64,000 bases of DNA from Triplophysa rosa (GCF_024868665.1 NC_079913.1:15686333-15750332); one strand, 5' to 3'. Shown: positions 43,755-57,934, counted from the stretch's first letter. Program-made: numbers and translations. Notes: generated by a model from the letters alone, not told the origin.

Positions 43755-45330
43755 TTACCTTAAACAAAAAAAAGCTGGCACACATCCTCTTTGCAGATCT
43801 TAAGTGCAGGTTGAATGTCAAGAGGAGGTGTTAATGGTATAGCAGAGATAGGGTCAGGGTGGGTGTGGAGGGTGAGACCCTGCATTTCAAAACGACAATA
43901 GAAGTCGTTCAGGTCGTCAGCCAGTCGTTGATTACCCACAGACTGAGGGGATGATGGCTTGTAGTTGGTAATGTCTTCCAGGCCTTTCCACACTGATGCA
44001 GGGTCGTTGGCTGAAAACTGGTTCTTCAGCTTTTCAGAGTAGCTTCTCTTAGCTGCTCTTATCTCCTTTGTCAGTGTGTTTTTGGCCTGATTATACAAGA
44101 CTTTGTCCCCACTTCTGTAAGCATCTTCTTTGGCCTGACGAAGCTGTCTCAGTTTCATTGTAAACCATGGTTTGTCATTGTTGTATGTTAAGCGAGTCCT
44201 GGTGGGAATACACATGTCCTCACAGAAGCTGATGTAGGATGTCACTGTGTCAGTTAACTCATCCAGATCAGTGGCTGCAGCTTCAAAGACACTCCAATCC
44301 GTGCAGTCGAAACAGGCTTGTAAGGCCTGCTCTGTTTCGCTGCTCCATCTCTTTGCTGTTCTTGCTACAGGCTTGGCAGATTTAAGCTTCTGTCTGTAGG
44401 TCGGAAGAAGATGAACCAGGCAATGATCAGAGAGACCCAGAGCTGCTCTGGGAACAGAGTGGTATGCATCCCGTATTGTGGTGTAACAGTGATCCAGAAT
44501 GTTGCTGTCTCTGGTGGGGCATGTGATATGCTGCCTGTATTTTGGCAGCTCACGGGAGAGGTTTGCTCTGTTAAAGTCCCCAATAATAATAATAAGAGAA
44601 TCCGGGTGTTGCTGCTCCGTGTCAGTGATGTAATCCGCCAGCTGTTGCAGCGCCGCGCTCGCACAAGCATGTGGAGGAATGTAAACATTCACGAGAATAA
44701 ATGAGGAAAACTCGCGTGGCGAATAAAAAGGTTTGCAGTTGATAGAGAACGCTTCTAAGTACGAAAAGCACATCTTCTTCAGTGTTGTTATATCTCTGCA
44801 CCAACCTTCGTTTATATAAAAACATAATCCACCACCACACGTCTTCCCTGTTGACTCGGCAATGCGATCCGCTCTGAACAGCTGAAAACCCGGCAGATGT
44901 AACGCGCTGTCCGGTATGGTGTCATTGAGCCATGTTTCTGTGAAACACAGCGCAGCGGAGTTGGAAAAATCTTTGTTTGTCCTGGTGAGTAAGAGTATTT
45001 CGTCCGTTTTGTTGGTAAGGGAGCGGACATTCGCCAGGTGTATACTCGGCAGCGGGGTCCTAAATCTGCGTCGTCGGAGTCTGACGAGCGCACCCGCTTG
45101 CGTCTTTTAGAGCGTTTGTATAGAGCTGCCGCTCCTCCGAGTAAAATGTCCAGTAAGACGTCTGAATTTTCAAAATTAGGGAAAAGATTGATAGAAGGGC
45201 ATTGCTTAATGTTAAGCAATTCGTCCCTGGTAAAAGTGATTAAAGACGAGTAGCTTAAAACAGGAAAAACAAACAAAAAAGACATAAGTACTAGAGCACT
45301 CCAAACCGAGGCAGTCATGCGCGGGGCCAT
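43755..45330 (-). mobile_element. LINE ORF2, 5' half (endonuclease), 3'-truncated
   Basis: The minus strand starts at ATG 45328-45330 with a hydrophobic leader (MTASVWSALVLMSFLFVF region) and a basic RSKRRKRVR patch. After a frameshift near 45075 it carries the endonuclease: LANVRSLTNKTDE, FTETWLNDT, GGGLCFYIN, VNVYIPPHA, IIGDFNRANL and LGLSDHCLVH, with catalytic Asp/Asn and His residues visible. A linker with YNNDKPWFTMKLRQLRQAKE and SANDPASVWKGLEDITNYK follows. It ends at CKEDVCQLFF, just before RT. Rex/L2-like. Loss of the 3' half is the reverse of ordinary LINE truncation. Confidence 0.8.
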
Positions 45331-46540
45331 CTTGAAGAATCATTCAATACATGTTTTGAGGGAAAAGCAAGCATAAAACGCTGACAATTAAATAAAACAA
45401 GTTGATTCAGCTTATACTTTGTGATAAATTCATACAGGAGATCGAGAAAAGTAATATAGAATATAAAAAATAGATAAAACCAATATAAGTAATAAATAAT
45501 ATATATACCAATTTGAGAAACGTAAGAAACAATAATCCAGTGCTATAGGTTTGTTAACACTACACAAACATTTGAACAATAAAACAACTAACAGAATATG
45601 TATAACCAAATCAAAAGGTTGAATAACTATATATAGATTTTTAATAAAATTAAAATGAAACCGGACGTACTTCTGGACCGTGCATGTCTGTACAAAATAG
45701 TAAAAATCAATAACAATACAAATAAGAAAAATAAATACAACACAAACATATCTGTGCTCTCAGTAAGAATTTCAACATCTCTAGAACACGCGCACGCACC
45801 ATTAAGTTCCCGATGTCCAGACCTCGGTAGTTTTGTAGTGACATTTTTTTTGTTTTTAGTACTGCCAATTTAGTAGAAAACGCCTAGATAACTGATCTCA
45901 GGTCTGATCTACCTCAGCGCTCTTAAGTGTCAATCTGATTGAGTTGGCCAATCAAATGAAGAAAGGCGAAGATTACTGTCCAATCAAATGAAAGAGCGCG
46001 TGAGTTGCTATTGACAGATGTCATGCTCGAGTTCAGTTGAAAAAGCGCGATGTAAGTAGCTCTGTTTAACTGTTTAATGTTATATCATAGAAATGTTAGC
46101 GGCCATTCACATGTCGCGTCTAAAAATGCGCGCTAAATGCCGACTGCGTCGCTTTCTCCCTCTTTTCAGAGCGCCCGGAGTTCTTTGCACTCTCGTTTTG
46201 AGCGTGCTTGACGCGCGTCAACATTTAAACAACAAACCTGAGTAAACAACCGATTGTAATATCGGTCTGGTAATATAACAAAAACATTACCAGACCTTCA
46301 CTAGTTCATCGTTTAATGTTTCATCAATGTTTACACATATAAATCACGTGAAATTCATGAGCGGCTTTTCTCCAGAGATCAATGCTCGTCGTGTTTTAAT
46401 CTAACAGTGAAACAATAAACTCTTTACTGTCGTGTAGTTTAGTCTTTGAATAAAGCTCTGGATCTCTGCTCTGTGTTCACGCTGTTTTTAATCCGTCAAA
46501 TTAATTTAAAACTCTGATTTTTACTCGAAATGTCACAGGA
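45331..46540. other. Intergenic, upstream of H1
   Basis: Nothing coding recognised. CCAATCAAATGAA occurs twice (about 45950 and 45981) and may be distal CCAAT boxes of the H1 gene. Confidence 0.4.
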
Positions 46541-46542
46541 GA

Positions 46543-46605
46543 AAACACAAGAGTTTGCTGCTCACAGAGGCGCGCAGGCACGGACAGGTCGGGTTGAGTC
46601 TATAT
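46543..46605 (+). promoter_or_regulatory. H1 promoter: AC box and TATA
   Basis: AAACACA (46543-46549, in GAAAACACAAGAG) matches the H1-specific AC box. TATATGG at about 46600-46606 is the TATA box, about 95 bp before the start codon. Confidence 0.65.
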
Positions 46606-46699
46606 GGTTCTCATGTAGTGTTTAAGTGCGCAGCGCCGCTCAGTCCTCGCGCATTACTGATCAACTGTAGTGTGTGACAGCGCACATCTCACTAGAGAA

Positions 46700-47323
46700 A
46701 TGGCAGAAACCGCTCCAGCAGCCCCGCCGGCGAAAGCGCCCAAGAAGAAGTCTGCAGCCAAACCCAAGAGAGCGGGTCCAGGCGTGAGTGAACTCATCGT
46801 TAAAGTCGTGTCGGCGTCCAAGGAGAGAAGCGGTGTGTCTCTGGCCGCCCTGAAGAAAGCTCTCGCCGCCGGCGGATACGATGTGGAGAAGAACAACTCC
46901 CGCGTCAAGCTCGCCATCAAGAGTCTCGTGACTAAAGGCACACTGGTCCAGACTAAAGGCACCGGCGCTTCCGGTTCATTCAAGCTGAACAAGAAACAAA
47001 CCGAGACCAAGAAACCAGCAAAGACAGCGGCACCTAAAGCGAAGAAGCCTGCAGTGAAGAAGACCGCAGTGAAGAAGCCCGCAGCTGCCAAGAAGCCCAA
47101 GACTGCAGCAGCAAAGAAGACCGTCGCTAAAAAGTCTCCGAAAAAGGCGAAAAACCAGTCCGCCGCAAAACCAGCAGCTAAGAAAGCAGAAGAGCCCCAA
47201 GAAGGCGAAGAAGCCCGCATCACCGAAGAAAACCGCCAAGACCCGAAGAAAAACCAAGGCTGCCAAACCCAAAATGTAAAGCCTAGACAGCTAAACCTAA
47301 AGGGCCGCTCCAAAAAGAAGTAA
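46700..47323 (+). CDS. Linker histone H1, C-tail frameshifted
   Basis: Intron-less H1 of 207 residues. The N-terminus [17 protein letters not shown] and the winged-helix globular domain ([20 protein letters not shown] to [13 protein letters not shown], residues about 28-105) are intact. The C-terminal tail begins normally with Lys/Ala/Pro repeats. From about 47190 it becomes acidic and polar ([18 protein letters not shown]), which no normal H1 tail has. A neighbouring frame over the same bases reads [20 protein letters not shown], so an indel near 47185-47195 has shifted the frame, and further small shifts follow near the end. The protein would lose about 45 residues of DNA-binding tail. Together with the defective stem-loop this suggests a decaying gene, although an assembly error is possible. 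Confidence 0.85.
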   Translation: MAETAPAAPPAKAPKKKSAAKPKRAGPGVSELIVKVVSASKERSGVSLAALKKALAAGGYDVEKNNSRVKLAIKSLVTKGTLVQTKGTGASGSFKLNKKQTETKKPAKTAAPKAKKPAVKKTAVKKPAAAKKPKTAAAKKTVAKKSPKKAKNQSAAKPAAKKAEEPQEGEEARITEENRQDPKKNQGCQTQNVKPRQLNLKGRSKKK

Positions 47324-47354
47324 ATGCATCACTGAAGTGTTGATTTTAACCAAA

Positions 47355-47369
47355 GGCTCTTTAAGAGCC
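47355..47369 (+). terminator. H1 3' stem-loop with 3-nt loop
   Basis: GGCTCTTTAAGAGCC: the 6-bp stem is perfect but only TTA remains for the loop, one base shorter than every other histone in this window. The TAAAGAGCG at 47381-47389 downstream is a good U7-binding HDE. Confidence 0.85.
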
Positions 47370-47763
47370 ACCCAGCCTCATAAAGAGCGACTTCACAATG
47401 TTTGTGTCAACTGATTCTGCTTATGACTTGATCATTAGAGTCGGTTGTGGTGTCGAGCAGGTAAGATGAAAGTCACGCATTCATATAATTTTTGTTGTTT
47501 TCAAGTAGAATGAAAAAAGCAGTTTGATTGTGTGTAATTGTTTACACATACCGGACTTAAAGATTAATTATAGTAACAGCCCTAGCGCTGTGTTTTCATT
47601 TAGGAGCCATTTCTTTAAGTTTCCTCCCTATTTCAAAACGGTTGCGCGCCACACAGCATCTGTGAGGCGGGGAGAGAAGAGTTGGTTTGCGTTAATTGCT
47701 GCATCAAGTTCGAAAGCGATTAGAAAACTGAAATACTTGCAACAGTAAAAGGCTGGCAGTAGT
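47370..47763. other. Spacer H1-H2A, distal H2A promoter
   Basis: CAAAACGGTTGCGCGCC and ACAGCATCTGTGAGGCGGG (47634-47675) match 5221-5258 upstream of the first H2A. The CCAAT and TATA boxes that follow there are not recognisable here. Confidence 0.6.
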
Positions 47764-48746
<983 letters not shown>

Positions 48747-48778
48747 ACTGACGGGACTTCGTCTTCTGTAAACCCAAA

Positions 48779-48794
48779 GGCTCTTTTAAGAGCC
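48779..48794 (+). terminator. Histone 3' stem-loop (H2A)
   Basis: Perfect GGCTCTTTTAAGAGCC followed by ACCCACATT, identical in context to that of the first H2A. Confidence 0.95.
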
Positions 48795-49104
48795 ACCCAC
48801 ATTATCAATGAGAGAGCGACGTGTCTGGTTTAAAATTATAGATGATATAAAAAACGCACATGTTGTCTCCGCCGAAATAAAATATATAGAATTATTAAAT
48901 AGAATGACCATAATTTTTTATAGCTCTGTGTAAAGATAGAAGTAAGTTAAAGTATATATTATACTTGTATAGTAACCAATCGGAAAAGTTTCGTCACATG
49001 AAATTGCACGAGTTAGAAAAAATGTGTGTGATGTTGCTATGTGAATTTCGTGCATGAATTGGAGACTGAAACAGGAAAGGCGATGTCCCGCCAGTTTCAT
49101 TTGA

Positions 49105-49674
<570 letters not shown>

Positions 49675-49698
49675 GTCCCGAGTTAATAACAACCCAAC

Positions 49699-49714
49699 GG
49701 CTCTTTTAAGAGCC
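49699..49714 (+). terminator. Histone 3' stem-loop (H3)
   Basis: Perfect GGCTCTTTTAAGAGCC preceded by CCCAAC. Confidence 0.95.
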
Positions 49715-50481
<767 letters not shown>

Positions 50482-50517
50482 ACGCGTTTATTCCGAAGTA
50501 AAACATTTAAACCCAAC

Positions 50518-50533
50518 GGTTCTTCTAAGAGCC
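50518..50533 (+). terminator. Histone 3' stem-loop (H4), variant
   Basis: GGTTCTTCTAAGAGCC, identical to the variant after the first H4. Confidence 0.9.
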
Positions 50534-50936
50534 ACCCACTTTCTCACTCGAGGAGTTGAATTTCAGAAGTTATATCATATTGAACGAAATGCTCATTATC
50601 CCGGTGGTGTTTCGGAGAACTCGTACTTAAATTTATTCGATTTAGCTTGTTGTGCTGCACACTTCTGGGGCTCGAAAAAACCCCTAACTTGTTTTATTAA
50701 CGTAAGCACGTGCAATAGATTGTGAATAACGCATAAAATTGATGTATTGCTTTCTGTACGAAATCTTTGAGGGACTGTGATGACACGATTACGCACTTAT
50801 TTCCTAGTGTAGAGTTAATAAAGAAATAAACGTTTTTTTATCAAATTCGAAAAAGAGCGGGGAGTGAAAACAAGGGAAATGATCGCTTGTGGGAGGGTCA
50901 CCTTCAAACACCAGGCTGTGGGCGGGAAACGCTTTC
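50534..50936. other. Intergenic spacer H4-H2B
   Basis: Collinear with 7843-8256 with scattered differences and small indels. No gene. Confidence 0.6.
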
Positions 50937-51068
50937 ATTGGCTCTCTTTCCGACCCGTCAAACTATGAGCGGACCAATAGACACAATTTTATGGGTTTGG
51001 CCGACGAAGACACGCAATCAGAGCACGCGCCCGTGTCGCACACATTTGCATGCTGGAGTGAATAAATA
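50937..51068 (+). promoter_or_regulatory. H2B promoter, cluster 2
   Basis: Reversed CCAAT (50937-50941), CCAAT (50974-50978), octamer ATTTGCAT (51044-51051) and TATA AATAAATA (51061-51068). By eye it is identical to the first copy. Confidence 0.85.
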
Positions 51069-51105
51069 CCCCTGCGCGGTGGCTTGCTGGTACTTTTCTT
51101 CTTGA

Positions 51106-51498
<393 letters not shown>

Positions 51499-51526
51499 AG
51501 CGACGCTTTCATCCGCCGCACCCAAA

Positions 51527-51542
51527 GGCTCTTTTAAGAGCC
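51527..51542 (+). terminator. Histone 3' stem-loop (H2B)
   Basis: Perfect GGCTCTTTTAAGAGCC followed by ACCCATGACG; sequence beyond it is unrelated to cluster 1. Confidence 0.95.
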
Positions 51543-52899
51543 ACCCATGACGTCACTCCAAAGAGTTTCTGATATTGGGTTTGTAGAACTCGTGTTAAAT
51601 CTTTGCACGTCTCGTTGATGATCATTGATATTATTTTGATCAGATTAAGTGAATATTCTGTTGTGTGGTGAAGTGTAAGTGAGGAACACGAGTTTCTCTC
51701 GTCCTGCATGTTTAAATCCACACTTGTATTGACGATGTTTCTGTGTAGAGTGTCAACCAAACTCATGGTCTTAATCGAGACATATACTGTAGGCCCAGTT
51801 AGTAGTTTCCTTTCAATTCATTTTATAACTTCAAACTAAAAGTAGGTTTGTTCTAAGAGAGAAACTTATTTGCCATATTTTTTTTTTTCAAATGAAATGT
51901 GTTTTTTCACATTTTTCATTCAAAGGCTGTTTGAAAACTAGCAAACTTCGAGTTGTGACATGGCCTGATGAATATATGATTTTCCTTACAACAAAACAAT
52001 TTGATTGTACATATTTTTCTTTAAAGACACAGTTCATCAAGAGAGAAAATTAGATCATCTAAAAGCTATTTTGTTAATGTCGAAAAACCAAACATTGCAT
52101 TGTTTAAATAAAGCAAAACGTTGTGTATTTAATAAAGCATAAAATGATTCGACTTGAACATTCAAACCACTGCGATCAAGCGGACCACAAACTGTTTCTG
52201 AGTTTCAGGTGTTTATTTGGGATATATTTGTCACCTCACATGATAAGTATAATTGTGTCATGAATATTATATTTTTATCTAATCTGGGAACCTATTAAAA
52301 ACATTCTCTAATATATTTCTGTCATTCAATTATTTAGTTATGTTTGTAGTTTGTTTTTCCAAATTATGAAGTAAATCAAACACCCTTTTTAGTGTTTTTA
52401 GACCCTTTTTAAATCCTCTGAGGGTTTAGGCTGCACTAGTTAGATCAACCGGAACCAGGAATGATAATTATTAATGATAATCTTAAACTATAATTGACCT
52501 TATTAGTAAGTTTATTTATTTTATTTAGCCTTGTTGTGCAAGTTCTCTGGAGCTTGTGCAGAGGCAGCAGCTTTTGCCAGAGGGGAACTGGAATCCCCTG
52601 GTTGGGCCTGGGTTCTCCTGAGGTTCGGGGGGGAAGCTGCTGGAGCAGCAAAAATGAGGATTTCGATTTAACTTATTATTCAATTCATAAAGACTTAAAT
52701 ACAGTACGAAGCGTTATCACAAATTGTTAAATATATTACCTTTTGTTGAATAAATGCTTTGAAATGGGAATATTATACGTCAAATATCAGTTGTGGCCGA
52801 TGGCCGAGTCTCCAAGATAGCACGTCTGTCAGCACGTTTGCCCATCATCCTGTGATCTGTGATTATGTTAAACTTTAATCATTGCTTTAACAAATTAAT
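51543..52899. other. Intergenic, no gene recognised
   Basis: AT-rich; a GC-rich island at 52540-52650 (CAGAGGGGAACTGGAATCCC region) looks like a repeat fragment. Nothing coding is supported. Confidence 0.4.
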
Positions 52900-53140
52900 T
52901 GATTGAACATGGAGAAGGGGCCAAGTGATGTCTGGTGGTCAAAGTTCAAGGCCGGCAGATTCCCTGGACAGAGCCAGAGTCCATGGTGCAACACCGGAGG
53001 CCATTGAAGGATTCTTCAAGTTGTCTGAGGCCCTCTATATGAGACATGGAATGAATGGAGGACAAGCCACATCTCATCTACATGTGTGATGAGACTGGCT
53101 TTGGCGACAAGCCTCGGTCAAAAGAGAAGGTCCTGTGCCC
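52900..53140 (+). mobile_element. pogo/Tigger-like DDE transposase fragment
   Basis: In successive + frames: GPSDVWWSKFKA, then DSLDRARVHGATPEAIEGFF with KLSEALYMRHGMNGG, then YMCDETGFGDKPRSKEKVL. The helix-turn-helix tail followed by the N(C)DETGF catalytic Asp motif is that of pogo-like DDE transposases. At least two frameshifts, and the rest of the catalytic domain is missing. Confidence 0.6.
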
Positions 53141-53528
53141 CTATTGAGTATTTGATGCTGGAGATTGTGTGTATAATTATGTTTCACTTTTACGCAGTAG
53201 AAAGTGTCATCATTCACATGTTTGTGTCGAACTAGATTAGCCTATCCCTTCTGTCATCGATGAGCTACTTCGAAGATGTGAGGACAAGAACATACACCTG
53301 CGAGAGATGCTTTAGAAATCTACAAAAGAAATATAACTTCAGCGCAGTTGTTATACGGTTAATATGCACGATCACGCTTCTTTTCAACTGTATTAATGAA
53401 ATCAATCAACATCCATGAAATTATCCAACAATGTTTTACATATGTATTTGCAATAACAACACAACTTAAAATGTTCATATTCAACACCCTCTATCATTTC
53501 TTATCAAAACAGAGTTTTAGATTGTCAC

Positions 53529-53837
53529 CTGTGGCTCGATGTGCCATCTCTTGGCTGTTCCATCTTTTTGTGAGCATTGAGGATCAAATGTATAGGCACT
53601 GTACAGGGGATTTTTGTGACGAGTCGATTAGAGAGTAGCAAAAAATACATCAGGTTTATTTTCCATCTTCTGGCAAATTTTCACAGCATTCTGATCCATT
53701 CCTTGCGGTTCTTTGTTGTTGTAGAACCTTTCTTTACACTCATCAAACACCGTCACCACTTTGGCCTGAGCGTTAAAAGCTCTCAGCGCAGTACAGGTGA
53801 GCAGGAAACATAGAAACATGTTCCAGTTGAAATGTTT
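53529..53837 (-). pseudogene. ENDOD1-like (endonuclease domain-containing 1) first exon, nonsense
   Basis: The minus strand starts at ATG 53835-53837 with a signal peptide (MKHFNWNMFLCFLLTCTALR). It continues with VFDECKERFYNNKEPQGM and KICQKMENKPDVFFATL, then hits TAA (53628-53630) where the family has a Tyr. After the stop the same frame goes on normally with STRHKNPLYSAYTFDPQC and ends KRWHIEPQ at a donor CAG|GTGAC. It is a well-preserved fish ENDOD1-like exon with a single nonsense change. The second exon with the nuclease core is not found on the minus strand below it, so the gene is broken twice. Confidence 0.7.
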
Positions 53838-54849
53838 CATACGACCGTGATGACAGACTGTGGCACGTCTGCTTAAATACGCAGTTAATAAATAACGCAG
53901 CCAACTCTTGACAGTTTGTTTTGCATATCCGTGGTCAGGGTGTTTTGCATATTTATTCAATTACACATATGTCTTTGTTACGTGGGACAGTCGTATTACT
54001 CTTTTGCATACCATTTTACATACAAGTCAACGAAGCAAAGCGTGTAGGACGAGTCATTTCAGTAATTTAGTTGGGCTGGAGATCATGTGACAAGCCGGTC
54101 ATGGGACAGCATCATATATATATATATACTGTGAATACACACAACATTATTTGATGTCTATTTTTGATCTCGCACCTGGCTAAGATGCTTTGGATGTGCG
54201 TACTTCTTATATTTCTTTGATGCCATCATTTTATGATTGAAAACCTACTGATATCACTGATATCAGCATGGCCGTACGCAGGATTTTAGACATACCCAGG
54301 TCCGAGTTTGTCCCAAACCAAACATTTTGACGTTCTTGATCTACATATGTGTGTTTTAAAACGTTTTGAGTGCAAATTACATAACAACAGCTTAAATCAT
54401 GTCTGTCTTTTCATGCGTGTCAGTAATGAAAGTAAACACACGGTCAATTGATATTTTTATACAAATACTATCAGATTGACATGCAATCTGTCTTTCATAA
54501 AGAAGCATGACTTTTGAGTGAAGATTTTTTTGAGTGAACTATCCCTTTAATTGTTTGTTTATTCGACATACAGTAGACATCAAATTACAAAAGTTGCAGA
54601 CACTTAGTTTTTTTTTTATAGGTCAACTTAAAATAATATAGAAACAGGATTAAAGGGATGTATTTGAATTATTAGCAAATAATATCGTTGTTTTAATAGT
54701 CTAAGCACAACCTATAAACACACCTGAGCCACAAAGCCACACAGTTTAGCATAAACTCATGTTTTTTTTTTGTTATTAAACACCTAAATGATATGTTTGC
54801 AGCGTTTTGTAGTTTGGATTAATCTTCAAACTGGAAACTCTCCTTATCG
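53838..54849. other. Intergenic, no gene recognised
   Basis: A short AT microsatellite at 54113-54128 and a terminal scrap of the hAT-like MITE (GAGTGAACTATCCCTTTAA, 54532-54550). No gene. Confidence 0.4.
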
Positions 54850-55345
54850 TTTACTCATCGCAAGTTTTCATTGTCCGCTGTAACAGAGCTGAAGTATGTT
54901 TGTTGAGGCAATGAGACACAAGATCCATTAGAATCAGCTGAAGGTGGTTGTTGTTGTTGTGAGGTTATATATATAGCTCATGAGAGTGATGTTGTATTAG
55001 TGTTTTAAGTTTCTGTGATACTTCTATGTGATTAAAGCAGTGGTGAGGTGTCAGACTTTTATTAATTTACAGGAAAATATTCCTTACATTTGTTTTGTTG
55101 CTGACTCAGTTAGACATGAGGAATCAGTGTATGAAGCTCAGCAATGGTGACAATCAACAAAATAAAACTTCATGCTGCAATGCATGCTGGGTAACATTTT
55201 AGAACAACACTCATTCATGACTCCCAGCATGCATTGCAGTTGATCTGTTTATCTGAATTAATTGGGGATTGTCACCATTGTTCAGATTTGTATGAAGAGT
55301 GTTGATGTCTGAGCGTGTCACTTGTGTTCATTTGGTCACAGTAAC
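54850..55345. repeat. MITE-family element, inverted copy of 11588-12060
   Basis: AGTTTTCATTGTCCGCTGTA, CTCATGAGAGTGATG, GTGAGGTGTCAGACTTTTAT, GCAATGCATGCTGGGTAACA and GAAGAGTGTTGATGTC are the reverse complements of blocks at 12045 back to 11600, in reverse order and with few differences. Confidence 0.75.
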
Positions 55346-55554
55346 TTTTCACTTGTAAACCAGAACATTTAAATCAGTCATGAAAGATCAGATTCAAGAT
55401 TATATTGTGTGAGTTCTCATCTTTATTTATTTCATCTCATCTTTAGATTCACAATAAAAGTATCCTGCATCACATTATAAAGCATATACATATTTAGTTT
55501 AATCCACCACATTTCATAAAACAATTTTTAATATGTTTTTTACCTTAAATACTT

Positions 55555-55835
55555 AAGAACATTAAAAATCTACTATCTTACTTTTACTCAAGTAAAATGA
55601 TTGTTGAGTAAATTACTTGAGTAAAAGTAAGAAAGAACTTTGACTTTTAATGTACTTTTTTAAATGTAAAAATTGCCATGTAGTTTTCAAATGCAGTTGA
55701 GTAAAAAGTATGATGTATGCCATGCTTTATAATGCATGTAAGTAAAACATTTCCAAAGTAAAAACACCAGTAAACAAAAGTAAAGATACTTGATCCCTGA
55801 GAGTAAAATACTCAAGTACTGTACACCTCTGCTAT
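55555..55835. repeat. Fish repeat ending TACACCTCTG
   Basis: Blocks TACTTTTACTCAAGTAAAATG, GAGTAAAAAGTATGATGTAT and AGTAAAATACTCAAGTACTG followed by TACACCTCTG are typical of an abundant fish DNA repeat. A short end fragment is at 12275-12308. Confidence 0.6.
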
Positions 55836-57110
55836 TGGCAGACTGATTGAGAAGGCGCGTTCGCCAGAGATCGCTTTTATTTTGAAATCCTTGTGCACAC
55901 GTTCACCGTAATGCGCAGTATATGCGCGCATAACAAAACAGCGTGAGAGCTAGTTTCGGTTTAACCGACTTGACCGCAGTGGAGTACTTGGGCAGATGGG
56001 AGAGAAAATAGTCTCAAAACACTTTCTACGTGTATAATCATGAATGCAGTCTTTCTACATGTAACTTATAATCATTGAACATGACGCAGAACCATATCGC
56101 GCTGTGAATCACGTGACGTTTAGAGTTCATCACACATCGCAACGCGGAGCAGGCCTACTTCTGGAGACAAGTTAAGAGGGGGAGGGCAATACTCGAGTTT
56201 AGCGGGCAGTTCATGGACTTGTAGGTATTTCATTTCTTTGTATTTTGCTCGTAAAGGTTTTCTTTAGTGGCCACAAGCCTGAAACAAGGGGGTGCGGTAA
56301 AGTTGTTGTCCTAGTGGATATTCGTTAGAGATTTGGTCTTTCCTTCAATATTAACTGATTTGTGTGGGGAGAATAGTGGCAAATCGCACTGTACCTTATT
56401 CCGATCATACAGGTAAACCATAATTTTAAGATTAATTGGGGCATAGTTGGAAAATGAGATCGTTTTATGCATCGAAGTAGAAAGTTGCAATCTCCAAACA
56501 GGCCAATGAATATCTCTAACTATAAACACGGTAGTCTATGGATAAAATAACGTATAAACTGTAAAGGTTTAATTTTCATGTATAATGAGTACATTGGTAA
56601 ATTAATTAAGTTAGATTTTCATAATTTCATATGATTTATAACTCGGCTATAACTTTCTGTCATAAAATACATGTATTTAGCTTTGTGGTGGTTTTCCTTA
56701 AAGACGTCGCCTGCAGTGTGTTCACACGCCTGGCACACATCCAACACAACTTGAATTTTGAAAAAACTATTTTGTGAATTTTCGAAAGTGGAATATGTTG
56801 TGTAACTTTCTGGTCATGTGACCGGATGATGTCATGCCTGAGCTAGCTCAGCCGGTGTTGCGTAATATTCAGTTTCCGTGAAAAACTGTTGCAGTGGGCG
56901 GGGTTATTGTGATTATTCATAGTTCGTTCCGCGGTGGGCGTGGCCTTTTGAACTGGGCGCAAGCGACTGGGAAGGAGTGTCCTGTCTGCTCTTCCCTAGT
57001 TTGGTGAATTATTTCGTTAAGGTAATAAAGGCGAATGCTCATATGCCCCGTTTAGATGTACAACTGTTTATGTTATTCACATAATAGGCTAAAATGCTTA
57101 TTGTTTTGCA
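55836..57110. other. Intergenic, one CpG-rich stretch
   Basis: No coding region. 56885-57020 carries GGGCGGGG, GTGGGCGTGGCC and a donor-like AAGGTAATAAAG. It could be a promoter with a non-coding first exon, but no downstream gene is recognised. Confidence 0.3.
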
Positions 57111-57584
57111 TGTGCTTTTATAAAAACGCTTTCTCGTGGACATGTGGCAATGTTTTTGCTGTGTAGCTTACGTGGATGGTACTAAACGATACTAAATCAA
57201 ATCGAACACATTTCACTTTTTTTGGCGTTTATTTTCAAGCAAAACTGGGTCCTAGTTGTTGTGTTTTTTCTTTTCATAACTTGTATTTACTGCAATTAAT
57301 CTCAGATGTGGTTCGATGAATGTTCAAAGAAAGGTTTTTTTAAATGTTCTCCGGTGTTGTTTTGTGTTGACTCGTGTCGGTTTTTTTGTCAAGAGCCTTA
57401 CAACAATTCAAAAGAACAATGAGCAGGCGATAGGTGTTTATGGGTGTTTTCCTGTGAAGGGAGAACTAACGACAAAATTGACATTTTAAACATAAATATC
57501 CTAGTATCGTTTAGTACCATCCACGTAAGCTACACAGCAAAAACATTGCCACATGGCCACGAGAAAGCGTTTTTATAAAAGCAC
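57111..57584. repeat. Foldback element with 83-bp near-perfect arms
   Basis: The left arm (57111-57194) and right arm (57502-57584) are inverted copies with essentially one mismatch and contain TTTATAAAAACGCTTTCTCG and TAGCTTACGTGGATGGTACT. The roughly 310-bp centre is AT-rich and non-coding. Such preserved arms indicate a young element. Confidence 0.85.
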
Positions 57585-57934
57585 ACGTTGGTATTTTTAT
57601 ATAACATATGCAATATGAAGTGTTAATGGTCGCTACTTTGTCATTAAAATGTTTGTTTATTGGACAAATCCACTATCTAATCCAATTAATTTGCGTTTAA
57701 AAAAGGAAACTCATCGTGAACGTCACTACGGCAAGCAGCAGGTGTCTGACTTGACTGCTCCTTTTTCAGCTCCTCCCTCGACTGCAAGCGGCTGCAATCT
57801 CGCCGATCGGTCTGCGCAGCGCGGCACGAGGTCGAACACACCTATTATCTTCACACACGCCCGAGACACATCTTGAATTTTGGCTATGGGATTTTGTGTG
57901 TTTTTGATCAATATTTGAACATTTTAAATCTACA
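57585..57934. other. Intergenic, no gene recognised
   Basis: A pyrimidine tract and AG near 57770 precede an open GC-rich stretch to 57876, but nothing recognisable is encoded. Confidence 0.3.

Noticed and set aside
46654..47313. 219-codon Phe/Ala-rich ORF antisense to H1
   Set aside because: Complement of Lys/Ala codons; no independent evidence.
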